Positions 1 through 12,699 of a DNA stretch of 64,000 nucleotides are shown here, one piece after another (position 1 is the stretch's first letter; each line of letters starts with the position of its first letter). The notes beneath the pieces are model-generated. The model saw only the letters and a list, made by a program, of their open reading frames with translations, ran no database searches and had not been told where the DNA came from. Source of the DNA: Moringa oleifera. Lineage: Eukaryota > Streptophyta > Magnoliopsida > Brassicales > Moringaceae. A program made the translations under genes and the position numbers. The stretch is taken from positions 2,954,501 through 3,018,500 of the forward strand of contig JAJFZO010000094.1 in the NCBI GenBank assembly GCA_021397835.1, in the 5' to 3' direction.

Positions 1-51
1 ATACACAACGCCCACCGTGCACAGAGCGCAGGTAATCAGTATATGACGCAT
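1..51 (-). CDS. N-terminal fragment of unidentified protein, runs off left edge
   Basis: Reading the minus strand from 51, the first ATG downstream of a TATA box opens a frame of 17 codons up to the window edge, starting MRHILITCAL. The start is hydrophobic, which would suit a signal peptide or membrane anchor, but 17 residues are too few to name a family. The start is chosen because it is the first ATG after the TATA box at 199-207, leaving a leader of roughly 120 nt. The telo-box upstream is typical of housekeeping and translation-related genes; that is inference only. Confidence 0.45.
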   Translation of the reverse strand, partial: MRHILITCALCTVGVVY

Positions 52-245
52 CAAAAGTGAAAACTACAAAAGCTTAACCCTAAACCTTAACAGATATTGA
101 AAGATTAGAGCCTACAGAAGAACAAGCCACGTTTCGGAGACGACTACCAGGAAGACACCTCGGAGGCTGCTTGTGAAAGATAAGTGAGGGACGCAGCTTA
201 TTTATAGGCGTAAGTTGAGAGGGAAACCCTAATCCTAATGAAATA
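52..245 (-). promoter_or_regulatory. Core promoter and 5' leader of the left-edge gene
   Basis: On the minus strand a CTATAAATA box lies at 199-207, about 150 nt before the first ATG at 51. A telo-box (AAACCCTAA on the plus strand) is at 224-232, and a related CCCTAAACC tract lies in the leader at 78-86. TATA box plus telo-box near a start site is a known arrangement in plant housekeeping genes. The transcription start itself cannot be seen. Confidence 0.5.
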
Positions 246-267
246 CAAGTTCGAGGAGACTGTATAA

Positions 268-269
<2 letters not shown>

Positions 270-311
<42 letters not shown>
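270..311. repeat. (TA)n microsatellite
   Basis: About 20 uninterrupted TA units mark the left border of a 3-kb AT-rich intergenic stretch. Confidence 0.95.
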
Positions 312-316
<5 letters not shown>

Positions 317-394
317 TTTTTAAATAGTGAAAAATATTGATGAGTAAATGTTTTTAAAAATTTTGTTTTTAAAATTCTTATTTACATATTTATA

Positions 395-2760
395 AATTAA
401 TAAAAAATAATTAAATTAAATTTCATAAAAAATTAAAAATTAAAATATTTGAATTAAAGATTTTATATTATAAATTTTGATTTCAAATTTTAAATAAAGA
501 TTTCAAAAAACCTTAATGTTATATGTTATCAATCAAATTTTTAGGTTTAAAAAGCAATAAATTTAATATTAAATTATCAATTTGATTTAAATTAAATATT
601 ATTAAAAAATTTAAAATTTAAAAATATTTAGATTAAAATTTTTATATCAAAAATTTTGATTTAAAATTTTTCACAATGTAAAGATATATTCAAGCTATAA
701 TTATAAAAAATTTTATTATTTTTTAACTTATTACGCTTTTTTAAAATTTTAAATATTAAAAATTTAAAAATATATTTTTTTAATTTTCAAAAAATTATGA
801 AACTTTTATGATCGTAGTTTAAACATTTTTTTTATATTTGTAAAAAATTTTAAGTAAAATTTATTATAAAAAATCTTCAATCTGAATATTTTTATAAATC
901 AATTTATTACTTTTAAATATAAAAGTTTGATAGGCAACATAAGAGACTTTTACTCTAAATTTTTTTATAAAAAATATTTTTAAAAAAAATTAAAATAAAT
1001 ATAATATAAAATTTTTGTATTTATTTTAAGTTATCAATTAAATTTTTATATTAAAAAAATGACAAATCAAACAATGATTTATGTTTCAAATTCAACGTTA
1101 TTAATAAATTAAAAATTAAAGATATTCAAATTATGAATCTTATATAAAAAAAATTTAACTTAAATTTGAGAAATAGACTTGAAGTAGAGAAAACAACTCA
1201 TTTGAGTTGGTTTTGAGGTATTTTAACAATAAAAATACTCTCAAGTTTTTATAATTATTTGAAATAAAATTCAATTTGAATCAAATTAATATATTAAAAT
1301 TTGATTTATCACTTTTAAATATAAAAAGCTTAATTGATAAATAGAGTAAATATTAAGCTTCTATACAATAACTTTTATTTCAAAATTTTTTGAGTAGTGA
1401 AAATATTTTAAAAAATTTATTGTAAAAAATTTTAAAAATTTATATTAAATTGCTTATGAGGTAAAAATTATTCAAAATTAAGAAATTGACTCAAAATTTA
1501 GTGTAAAATTTATTTGAGTAATTTTTTAAGTTATTCAAAATAAAAATATGTTTAATTTTTTAGGTTAATTGCACCAATAAGATATACAATTGGTTTACAA
1601 TCTCAAATTAAAACTTGTAAAAAAAATATCTATTTAAGAGTTACTTTTTTTTTTTTAATTCTTAAAAGGTCAAAAAGTCAACCTCTTTGGTCTTATGAAA
1701 ATTCTACATTGCTCTTTAAAATCACTAATTTGACAAAATCGACATAAAAAAATTTAACAGATGGATTAAAAGTGAGGCAAATTGAATTATTTTAGATAAA
1801 ATTAAATCAAATTGAAGTTGGTAATTTAAATTAGAACTTGCTTTAAGTGCAGTTTTCTTTTTATTTACCTTGATAAAAGGTTAACTTATTCTTTTCATAT
1901 GGTTTTAAAATTTATTTGTGGAAATATTTTAATTACACACAAACTAAATTGCACGAAAATTATTTAAATATTTTTAAAAATAAAATTTATAGTGGATATC
2001 CTTACGACTGTCAACGAGTTGGGTTAATTCGAATTTTTGTTTAGCTTGAATTCAGTTCAAATTTAACTAACAAATATTATGCTCAAAATCATATCATTCA
2101 ATTAAGCTAGAACTTGGCTCATAAATATTATGTGCTTCTAAGCTGATTTCAGGGTTAATCCATTTTCAACATAAATACAAAAAATATATTTAAAAATATC
2201 TATAAAAACTTCAATCTAAAGTTAAAATAATATATAAAAATTATTTAAAATAAATATATATAATTATTTTTTATATATAAAATTATAAAATAAAAGTCTC
2301 ATAGAACCTTGGTTTTTATTTTGTTTTACTAATCGAAATCTTATATTCAAAAAGTGATGTATCGAGCATTAATCTATCAATTAAATTTAAATTAAATCTT
2401 GTTAAAAAATTAAAAAATAAAATATTGAAATTAAAGATCTTATATAATTAACTTTGATTTAAAATTTTTCATAAATGTAAAAAAATATTCAAATTATGTC
2501 ATGAAAAATTTTAAAAATTTTTGATTGTCACAACAAAAATCTTGCATCAAAATTTGTTTAAATCTGAGAGATGAATTTGAAATAAAGTGAATAATTCATT
2601 TGAATTATTTTTTAGGTATTTTAATAATAAAAATATTTTTAATTTTTTATAATCATTTGAATCAAATTTAAAAAATTAATATTTAATTTATTATTTTTTA
2701 AATATAAAAATTTGATTAATAATAAATATTATAATCTTACGAAACATTTAGGCACAACTT
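395..2760. repeat. Array of degenerate AT-rich modules, about 380 bp each
   Basis: The same ordered motifs recur several times: a 'TTAAAAAATTAAAA...GAATTAAAG' block, then 'TTTTGATTTAAAATTTTTCA', then an 'AATTTTTTATAATT.TTTGAA' block, then a closing 'TTTTTAAATATAAAAATTTG' block. Rough copies are at 395-540 (partial), 555-960, 1020-1345, 1455-1570 (partial) and 2345-2725. A further full copy lies at 30215-30620. No coding potential is visible. The rest of the stretch to about 3060 holds nothing else recognisable except, near 2000-2160, a short tract rich in 'gctTGAAttcagttc'-like words. Confidence 0.55.
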
Positions 2761-4248
2761 ATAATAATTTTAAAATTAGATTTTCATCACTCATATCTTT
2801 GAAACAAGAACAATGTCATTAACAGGGAGAACTCACATTAATTATCTATTAAAAAATAAACTAAATTTATTGAAATTTCATGATGAGCATTAAAACCCTA
2901 AAATTTAATTTTAAATTTAATTGAATCTAACATATTCATTTAATTTGACTCATTTAACTAGTTTAGTAACCTTAGTGAATCAATTTATTGAACCATTTTA
3001 TTTAAATTTTAAATTTCACTTATTAAATATGATAATTTTAATTAAAATCAATTATTAAATAAATTGAATTAAAATCAATCAAACTCGATCAGAACTGAAA
3101 ATGCCCTGGGTGGCTGGATGTCACTTGCTATTATGCAATGAAAATCTATAACAGAGTAAAACTCGTTATAGTTTCAACTATAATTATTTGACAATAAACA
3201 AGCATCTTGTATTAAAGAATGATAATGTTTAAGTCATCAAACAAAGATCCTAATGAGATTTTATAAAAATATTATTTAATTTAATCATAGATATACAAAT
3301 TTATGTAATTACAAATTTAAAATTTATATTTCATTTTGTTGATGAATTTATAATGAATGCAAGACTATCAAAAACATAGAAAAACACTAGCTAGGATCAA
3401 CTTCAGAAAAGTAAATCTTTATTCATCCAAGTTAGATGTTATCCATTTTCGCACGACTTCCCAGCAATGAAGACGTTGACCTCAGTTGATCTTACCGGCA
3501 AGCCACTTGCGCGGACTTCTTCTTTTGGGATCGGCCGAATTCGAGCCTAAGATCGCTCAGATTTAGGAAGTTGGGTTATTTTCCTATCATCAGATCGTTG
3601 TTAAGAAAGAAGAGAAAGTTGCTTTCTCTGTTGACTGAAATTGCCACAGAACCTGCGTCCTTCCACCTCATTCTTAAATCTATCATTACTCCACCATGAA
3701 GTTTGCATTTGCATATAATCTTGATCCATGCAAGGTTAGTTTTCACGTCAGCACACAGGCTACAAACTTAAACGCGGAGCTTCAAACTCGATAAAGCTTT
3801 GGTAATCAACCTTAAGTTTCCATTAATGGACGGCTAGCTATATGTACTGTGCACAGCAGAGAGGAAAAGGGGAAGGGAGTTGGCGTGAACATGGCCGCTT
3901 TGCCTTCTTGTTTTCTCTCTTGCGGCCACGAAAAGAAAAGAATATGTTGTCTGATTGTTTGTTTATGGAGGAATCTCCATCTCCAGATGACATTATTCTT
4001 TGCTTTCACTAATTCCTTGTCTTTGAGAATGTTCTTTCTCCTCCTACTGCATGCATCTAATTCTGGCAAAAAAGCCTCAATATTCCCATCACTTGATCAA
4101 ATCCAAAGCAAAGTTATTCAGCTATGCATTAGTGAAGACCATAGCTCTATAAATGCAGAGTTTCTCTACAACGGCAAGCAACCAAGCTGGTTGTATTCAA
4201 GTGTGTTTTTGAAACTTTTGTCTCTTAGCAGACCTTGTGTTTGTGAAA
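2761..4248 (+). promoter_or_regulatory. Upstream region and probable leader of the sucrose synthase gene
   Basis: Base composition becomes less AT-rich from about 3400, as expected of promoter and leader. The segment just before the start codon (…GTCTCTTAG at about 4220-4228) looks like a splice acceptor, and CAAG|GTTAGT near 3731-3735 could be the donor of a leader intron of about 490 nt, a common feature of sucrose synthase genes. No clear TATA box was chosen. A 144-codon open frame at 3849-4283 overlaps the start codon in another frame and would be mostly removed if the leader intron is real. Confidence 0.4.
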
Positions 4249-7200
4249 ATGGCCTCCACATCAACCGGCCTGAAGAGGTCTGAATCTATATCTGATAGCA
4301 TGCCGGAGGCCCTAAGGCAGAGCCGGTATCATATCAAGCGGTGTTTTGCTAAGTACATTGCAAACGGGAAAAGGATAATGAAGCTTCACCAGTTAATGAA
4401 TGAACTGGAAATGACAATAGAGGACAAGACTGACAGACACCAGGTCCTGGAGGGTGATGTTGGCAAGATCTTGTCCTTAACTAAGGTTTGATTTTATATC
4501 TTTCTTTTACATTCTGTAATTACTAAGATTATGCTGAATGATCGAAGGTGATGTTTTCATTTGTTTTCGGAGGCTAATGAGTTCTGTAATTTACAGGAAG
4601 CGGTTGTTGTTCCTCCTTATGTGGCCTTCGCCTTAAGAGCAAATCCTGGATACTGGGAATTTGCTAAGGTGAGTTCTAATGATCTATCAGTAGAGCCTCT
4701 TACCAGTACGGACTACTTGAAGTTCAAAGAGAGTATATATGATGAAAAATGGTATGTCACTCTCCGTTCTCAGCTTTAATTACGTGGTTCATGTAAAACT
4801 CAATGAACTTCCATTGTTAAATGGTTTTGGTTGTCGGATAACTGACTCGACCAAGTCCATTCTAATACCCTGTCGGGTTCCTGTCTGAATACGGACAGGA
4901 ATCACCAATTACTTCCATGATCAGACGGGCCTGCTTGTCATTCGAATACAAAAGGACCAACTGATTACTTGGTTTGATATTACAGGGCAAAGGATGAAAA
5001 TGCATTGGAAGTGGATTTCGGAGCATTTGACTTCTCAATGCCACGCTTAACCATACCTTCTTCAATTGGAAATGGACTCAATTTCATCTCAAAGTTCATA
5101 ACTGCAAGGTTAAATGGCAACTTGGTGACTGCACAGCCACTTGTGGATTACTTACTGTCAATGGATCATCAAGGAGAAGTAAGAAGGGGGAAAAAAATGG
5201 TTCCTCCATGAAAATTTTGAATCAAAGAACATCAAACTGATGATATTCTTGTATTTTCTGATTCTGCAGAAACTTATGATAAATGGAACACTCGATACAG
5301 CTGCTAAGCTCCAGATGGCGCTGTTATTTGCTGATGTTTATCTCTCAGCACTTCCCAAGGAGACGCCTTTCCAAGCCTTTGAACTCAGGTGAACTAGCTA
5401 CCCCAAAATCTTTTCTCAGAAAACTCATGGCCTTGTAGCTGATGCTGAATTCTTTGACAGGATGAAAGAGTGGGGCTTTGAGAGGGGATGGGGTCATACA
5501 GCTGGAAGAGTGAAGGAGACAATGAGATCACTCTCTGAAATACTCCAAGCACCTGATCCATTGAATATGGAGAAGTTCTTGAGCCGGCTTCCAAAAATAT
5601 TTAATGTTGTAATTTTCTCTCCTCATGGCTACTTTGGCCAATCAGATGTCCTTGGTTTGCCAGACACTGGAGGGCAGGTACGGTTTTCTATTTGCGGATC
5701 ATAGAAGCAGACTGCAGCTGTCTGAACTCACAAGCAAACTGACATTATCCTGTGTACTACCAATTTAAACAGGTTGTTTACATATTGGATCAAGTGAAGG
5801 CTATGGAAGAGGAACTTCTTCAAAGGATTAAGTCCCAGGGGCTCAATGTGAAGCCTCAAATTGTTGTGGTAAGTTAATTTACAGCAAGGGATGATGCCTA
5901 ACCTAGACAGCTAAACTTTTGGGGACTATCAAGTGATTATGTGCTTGACTATTGTAGGTCACACGACTTATTCCTGATGCTAAAGGAACAAAGTGCAATC
6001 AGGAATTGGAAGCAATTTTTGGAACTAAACATGCCAACATCCTGCGGGTGCCATTCAGGACAGAAAATGGGATCCTACGCCGTTGGGTTTCTCGTTTTGA
6101 CATATATCCCTATCTTGAGAGGTTTGTACAGGTATGCATTTGATCTTTCTGCATATACTTGTGACTCTTTCATTTCTCATCTTTCCTGACGAACTTTTTT
6201 CTTATTAGTTTTTCATCATATATTTAATGTCATCAGGATGCTACAGCCAAGGTCCTTGATGTTCTGGAAGGAAAACCAGATCTTATAATTGGCAACTATA
6301 CTGATGGGAACTTGGTGGCATCTCTTATGGCTAGTAAACTTGGGATAACTCAGGTCTCTTTCTTCCTCAATTTATAAGTTCCTTTCTTATGAAATATGAG
6401 ATTTTCTAATGTACTATGTGTTTAAAATTAGGCAACAATCGCGCATGCTCTTGAGAAGACCAAGTATGAAGATTCAGATGTCAAGTGGAAGGAACTTGAT
6501 CCTAAATATCACTTCTCTTGTCAATTCTTGGCTGATACAATATCCATGAATGCAACAGATTTCATTATAGCAAGCACCTTCCAGGAGATTGCAGGAAGGT
6601 TAGAAAATCCTCTGTACCATATGCCAGAAAAGTTGCTGATTTGGTATTGTGGATTTGAATCAGCACCTAATGGGAAAAGTCTTGCTAAAAACCCTTTCTG
6701 CTTCAATTCTCAGAATCTGTTTTGCTTTTATCCTGTTAGCAAAACTGCATATCAGAAGAGAACCAAAGCCTCACTGTACTGGGGAACATGAATGGTTTTC
6801 ATGTCATACTTAAACTTTTATGTTTCTCCTTGCAGCAAAGACAAACCTGGACAGTATGAGAGCCATGCTGCATTTACCCTACCAGGGCTCTGTAGAGTTG
6901 TTTCAGGCATCAATGTGTTTGATCCCAAATTCAACATTGCTGCTCCTGGAGCTGATCAGTCTGTCTATTTCCCTTACACAGAGAAAGAGAAACGTCTGAC
7001 ATCATTTCATCCCGCCATTGAAGAACTCTTGTACAACAAAGAGGACAACGATGAACATATGTAAGTTTGTAAAGATGCAAATGTTTCATTTAGACCACTG
7101 CCAAATGCAATTTCAGATCACCTAATATCTTATCTGAATACTTTTGAAAACAGTGGATACCTAGCTGACAGGAGGAAACCTATCATCTTCTCCATGGCAA

Positions 7201-8375
7201 GGCTTGATGTAGTGAAGAACCTGACTGGATTGACAGAGTGGTATGGAAAGAATAGGAGGCTGAGAAGTATGGTTAATCTTGTTATCGTTGGGGGTTTCTT
7301 TGATCCCTCCAAATCAAAGGACAGGGAAGAGATAGCTGAAATAAGGAAGATGCATGCCTTGATAGAGCAGTACCAACTGAAGGGCCAGTTCAGATGGATA
7401 GCAGCACAAACAGACAGGAAGCGTAATGGAGAACTCTACCGTTGTATTGCTGATACTAAGGGGGCTTTTGTACAGCCTGCATTATATGAAGCATTCGGTC
7501 TTACGGTCATTGAAGCAATGAACTGCGGATTACCCACCTTTGCAACTAACCAAGGGGGTCCTGCAGAAATTATTGTTGATGGAGTCTCAGGTTTCCATAT
7601 CGATCCGAACAATGGGGAAGAGTCAAGCAACAAAATTGCTGACTTTTTCGCACGGTGCAAGGAGTATCCACAGCACTGGGATCACATTTCAGCAGAGGGA
7701 CTTAAACGTATAAACGAATGGTAATTCCAAAACCCAACTTTACATAGAGCTGTTAAGTCTGTCTCAAAAGTGATGCATCCAACTACATAACTATGTCTGC
7801 AATTCTTGTTTTGTAGCTACACATGGAAGATTTATGCAACCAAGGTGTTGAATATGGGTTGCATATATAGCTTCTGGAAGCAATTGAACAAGGAGCAGAA
7901 GAAGGCAAAGCAAAGATACATTCATTCATTCTACAATCTTCAATTCAGGAACTTGGTATATAATTACTTCTCTATGGGTTGCATGGAATAAATACACATT
8001 AGAAATGGACTTCAGCAATTGAGGACTTAATCATTTCAAAAATTCACAGGTAAAGACCGTGCCTGTTGCAAGTGACATTCCTCCACCACCACCACTTCCA
8101 AAGCCACCAGTCAAGCCACTGTCTACACTGAGGCATGTCACTGATCTCCCTTCAACCAAAATGTCTTCTGTGTTCCAATCCTCCTCTCACTAAATATTCT
8201 ATCTTTGTTGTACTTGTTATCATTTCTTTTTCTTTTCATACAGCAAAAGACATTCACAATCCCGATTCAGGTAGAGGAACTGTTCTGATTAGATTGTTTA
8301 CTGGATTCTGCATATAGCCTTGTAACAACTACTCATACCATTAGATTTGCTTTCAGGTTATTTGGTATTGCTTAA
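4249..8375 (+). CDS. SUS6: Sucrose synthase, SUS5/6/7-type
   Basis: Reversibly cleaves sucrose with UDP to UDP-glucose and fructose; this clade is linked to phloem and callose supply. Fifteen exons: 4249-4485, 4597-4751, 4986-5178, 5270-5388, 5461-5677, 5773-5868, 5958-6131, 6237-6353, 6432-6598, 6836-7060, 7154-7720, 7817-7955, 8050-8132, 8244-8270, 8357-8375, giving 844 aa. All phases agree. The N-terminus has the LKRSES phosphorylation motif (Ser13). The GT-B catalytic half has R583 and K588 in ARLDVVK and the E-x7-E pair E679/E687 in [11 protein letters not shown]. After the core there is a proline-rich tail ending SQSRFRLFGIA, as in SUS5/6/7 proteins; this tail separates it from the roughly 805-aa SUS1 type. 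Intron 13 is GC-AG (8133). The ATG at 4249 is preferred over the in-frame ATG at 4237 because MASTS matches the family start. Which of SUS5, 6 or 7 is not settled. Confidence 0.93.
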
Positions 8376-8545
8376 AGAACCACGAAGCACTTCAAGGTCG
8401 CCTATGGTGCCTTTTCAGGGTTGCAGTTTTCACATTCACGATGAAAATTTATTGTGTAAATGTTTATGCTAGAAGGTCTGATAACATGATACAGATCAAT
8501 GAATTCTACGATGTATGAGATGCATCAATTCTACAATAAAAGATA
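8376..8545 (+). terminator. 3' UTR and polyadenylation signal of sucrose synthase gene
   Basis: An AATAAA hexamer at 8535-8540 lies about 160 nt after the stop codon. Plant poly(A) signals are loose, so the cleavage site is approximate. Confidence 0.45.
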
Positions 8546-9386
8546 TAGTTTATGTTATTTGACACCAATTTCATAGAACTGATATTTTGATACCCTGAAC
8601 TTAATATAGATGAGAATGATTTACAAACAAGGGCCAAAGATCTGTAGGTGCCAAACATGGAAAGATATGGTCAACTTCTAAGTCAGAAGAACTATACTGC
8701 CAAAGGAGTTCTACCCTGTTTAACACCTTTGCCCCATATAAAGACCACTGTATATTTAGGATGCTGACAGATCAACAATTTCAACTTCTCTACAATGTTA
8801 TATGATATCTGCTGCATGGAACATTGGAGGTATTACAACTTCAAGTTCTGCAGTTTGGATGCCAATTATGAACAGCTTAACAGAAAAATGTTTCAAGATT
8901 TCCATTTTATATTTTGATACTTCTGCTAATGTGCAACTCGAGTGAAAGATTAACGGCAATGCGCATTTATTGAGGGAAGCATGAGTGAGATTGATAAAGC
9001 AGGCAATGCCTGCATACTTCCAGAAGGAAATCAATATACAAAATGTGATTAAGAGCTAACAAAAATCTCAGTTAAATATAAATCTAGATTTTGATAGTTG
9101 TGAGAAGTGATTGATCTAAATAGATTATGTAGTTTCATGCTTTGAGAACTAAAAGAAAAGAAAAAAAAAAGGAAAATGAAACAATGACACAACCTAGCAA
9201 ATAATCAGTGAAATTGTATTGCGTTTTTGAAACTGCAAAAACAATGGTAATTGGAGAGTTTAATGTACAAAGTCAGAAGTATGTCAAGAAAAGCATGCCT
9301 CTACTTCTTGATGCAAAAGACATTTATCTCTGAGAGATGGCAAGAAGGTAGGTCAAAAAACTGCCCAATTGGTATTCAAAACAGTC
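8546..9386. other. Intergenic space between two convergent genes
   Basis: This 840-bp stretch separates the ends of the sucrose synthase and ALIS genes, which are transcribed toward each other, so it should hold both 3' UTRs. Short open frames here (8798-9034 minus, 9251-9475 plus) show no family resemblance. Part of the second is just the antisense of the last ALIS exon. Confidence 0.6.
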
Positions 9387-12300
9387 CTAATTTAGATGTA
9401 CTGGATTTCTGTTCCACGACAAGTAGGATGTATCCCCAAGAGGCCTACAGAAGAAAAATGATTAATAAGCATTGATAGAGAGAATCTCTACGGGCATGGA
9501 AAGGGAGCCTTGGCCTGTTCAAGCAAATAAGTAAAACTTCAGAACATAAACTCACCTTGGCTTCACAACATACAGCAGTATGAAGCATATTGCGAAGAAC
9601 AAGCATAGTCCTCCCACTGTCAGATATGCTACACCCAGAAAATCATTTTTTCCACCAATCCAAGTTGTGGTGGAAAGAACAAGTGTCTTCGTGCCTCCAA
9701 AACTGTAGGTGTTATAATTATTTTGTATCACGATCTTAATATCAACATTAGGTTGAAGATCCTTCTCTATCTTCCCATACAGTTTTCTGAAAGTTGGCAG
9801 TGCAGCAGTACGCATCCAAACAATAAGAGCCTCTTGTTCACTCAACTGTCAGATACAAACCAGAGTCCGTTATAAAATTGGGGAAAGGTATAAAAGTTAA
9901 ACAACAGAGGAAAATAAAACCAAAAAGTAAATTGAAAGAGAGCAGCAAAAACTGAAACAAGCAAGACAGGAACAAAGGGAAACTTACAGGTATGCTAGGA
10001 TCAAGTTTTCCACCTCCAATTAAACTTCCATTTTGGAAATTTTTAGGATAGACATCAGAGCCAAATTTGTGTTTTTTATCACTTTCCCATGCTATATTCT
10101 TTTTGTTTACTTCCACTGCCTTATTGTTTACTGAAAACCCATATGTGTCATTGAACAAACTCCATGCAACAAGACCACAAGGAACAATTGGAGCTCCATT
10201 TTCAGCATCTTCAGGTTTACAGGTTTCGGTTTTACGTTCCAGTGCACTGCTCCGTAACTGTTTGTCACTTCTATTTTTAACATATCTGTGACCAATATCG
10301 CACATGTTGAGTCAAAGATAGAGAGAAGGGATAAGAAAACATGCTCAAAATACTCCAGAAGTCAAACACCATTGAGTACATGAAAGTTGCCAGATCCAAG
10401 CTACTTAAGGTTAAGTTCCTGAGACCTATTCCTCCTCTGGCGGCTGATTATATCATCCTTCCTGGCGGAAACCAGTATCGCTAGAGGCCTCAACCAACAG
10501 GTCATGGACTGTTTCCTCACAGGTCTACCACATTCTGTCCATTAACCAGTGTACATAGAGTTTTGTTGAATTCAATCCCAGGGTCAGATATGCATATTCT
10601 TGTCTGCCTTTGTCACTCAGTCCAGGAGTTGTTTTTAAACCAATCCCTCAGTTAAATGTGAGACACCTTCACCAGCAGTCCATCGTAATTCATTGGTAAC
10701 ATAATTGAAGAATATTAGTTATGAAACAAGGGTTGGGCAACAAAAGAATGCCAGCTCTCTCTAGGTGGAGGATTGTGATCTCAAAATAAAGCCGAAAAAT
10801 CTTCAACTAATTTGTATAGCACATTAATTAATAGAACCTTGGCACCATGCAATACCATAAGACTGCTGAGCCAGAGACAATTATTTGTTTCACATATTCT
10901 GGATGAGAATGTGTACAAATCCTGGAGTAGCACATCCTAACCTAAGCTGTGAAACATGCTATAAGAGACTTTTAAGAGGTGGGAATGCATAACTGAGATG
11001 CTCAGAGGAGTTTACAACGCTGCTAGCGTTAATAAAGCTAGTGTCTTATGTAAAAAGTCTTGAAGCAAAGGAAAAGAGACAAAGTAATCAATCAGTTTAA
11101 GATAGCACAAGATGTTCATTTTGGTTCAATTGAAAGCATTTGAAACTAATACTGTTGATAAATGAAGCTTGTAATCTGTGAGCATCATTGGGGAAATTCA
11201 TATTAAGAAATCAGGTCTCTTCCCTAAATAATTGACCTAGTTAAATTCACTCTACTTAGTCCACCAAAATATTAGAAATCCTAAATAATTGACCCAGTCA
11301 ATTTCACTCCACTTATTCCACAAAAATATTACAAATCCTAAAGATGGTTCTTACTTACCGCCGATGGTTCTGGTAGAAGTTTTCAAGCTGATAATATACA
11401 TAGACTGGAGCTTTCATTAGCTTAGGGATCTGAAAGATATTAAGTCCATGCACCATAGAAAAAGAAGAATGTTACTACAGCAGAAAAAGCAGGAAAAGAA
11501 ATTGTGTTTTCAATACATATTTAAGTAAAAGGGATTGAACTGACAGTCAAACTCCTGGTACAGCTCTTGTTAGTTCCACCGTCTTGAATATATGCAATCA
11601 TATTATTGACATAATTAGAAGGGACGCAATCCTTATCATAGCGGTCCTTAATTTCCACCACCTAAAAGGAAGTTTTTTCTTCTTGAGTAGAAACCAATTG
11701 ACAGCTGCCAAATTTCATGGTATGTAATGTATGATGACAGTACCTGCTCAGATGCAAATAATGACACAAGGCCAATGGGGATGAAGACAAGGCCAGTGAT
11801 CATGAATGTTGTGATGACCTAAAACCGTAAAACAAATTCTGTGAGGGAAGCACATTCGCTATATAAATTCAGATAAACAGAAGTCAACCAAAGATTAAAA
11901 GCAAAACTCAAGAAGGTGTAGGACCTATACCAGCCCTGGTGTTAGAATGGGTTTGCAAGCAGGAAGCTCTTGCTGCGTGAACCTAGAATCTGCAGTCCGA
12001 AAAAGGGGAAAAAAAAAGGCCCAAAAAATTTGTTTCATCAAAAACTACTATCTACCATATATCCATCTTACAAGGCCTTTGAAGTTATATTTTGATATTA
12101 ATACAAGAATTACTTGTTAAAAAGCCAACAGTTTTCCTAAAAAATATAAGCAACAATCATAAACTCGGTGGTTCCATAATAAATATATCAAGAAAAACCC
12201 TAACTAATAATGGTATGGCTCATAATTCAAACCAAATATTTTAACTTACATGACTTTCGGAAAATAATGCAGCCCTTCAAATAATTTTTATTTATGCTGG

Positions 12301-12699
12301 CCATTCTGTATTGCAGATTATAATTACCAAATAACGCAAAGGTCCAACATTAGATAATTACAAACGAATATCCATAATGCAGGTTGTCCTGCAACCCCTC
12401 TTAACCAGTTCAGTCACCCATTGTTCAAAAGAGCACAATTGCCTAGAAGCTAATACACAGCATAAAAAGCAGCCATTTTTTGCACCGAAAAAATCAAGTG
12501 CTTAAACAAGAATGACATCAAGCATTGAATAAAAACGAAGAAATTAATGCCCATAAAGCAAAACATGATAGAACATAAATGAAACTTCAAGAAAATAGAC
12601 AGAGAAAGAAAACTCACATCTGGGTTTCTTGGAATTCTTTTTGGCAGTCGCATTAGATGTTCCATCACCACCAGAGTCGGTGGCTCCTTTGGGGTTCAT
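9387..12699 (-). CDS. ALIS: ALA-interacting subunit (CDC50/LEM3 family)
   Basis: Beta subunit that partners P4-ATPase lipid flippases (ALA proteins) and lets them leave the ER. Eight exons on the minus strand: 12699-12618, 11989-11931, 11818-11744, 11661-11545, 11429-11359, 10285-9988, 9845-9556, 9444-9387; 349 aa with consistent phases. A first membrane segment lies at about residues 48-70 (ITTFMITGLVFIPIG) and a second at about 303-328 (FLGVAYLTVGGL). The ectodomain between them has the family signatures YYQLENFYQNHRR, IVPCGLVAWSLFNDT and EQEALIVWMRTAALPTFRKL, with paired cysteines. It ends SYLSWNRNP plus a short tail. The start MNPKG fits the family's low-complexity N-terminus; an in-frame ATG 38 codons upstream (12813) is considered leader. 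Which ALIS paralogue cannot be said. Confidence 0.95.
11220..11340. repeat. Tandem duplication of about 59 bp in ALIS intron 5
   Basis: Two adjacent diverged units share CCTAAATAATTGACC, a TTCACTC.ACTTA block and CA.AAATATTA.AAAT. They start near 11222 and 11281 and lie wholly in an intron. Confidence 0.75.

Noticed and set aside
270..3060. Possible CRISPR-like or satellite array from repeated AT-rich words
   Set aside because: Repeats are degenerate, long and without unique spacers; this is plant nuclear DNA.
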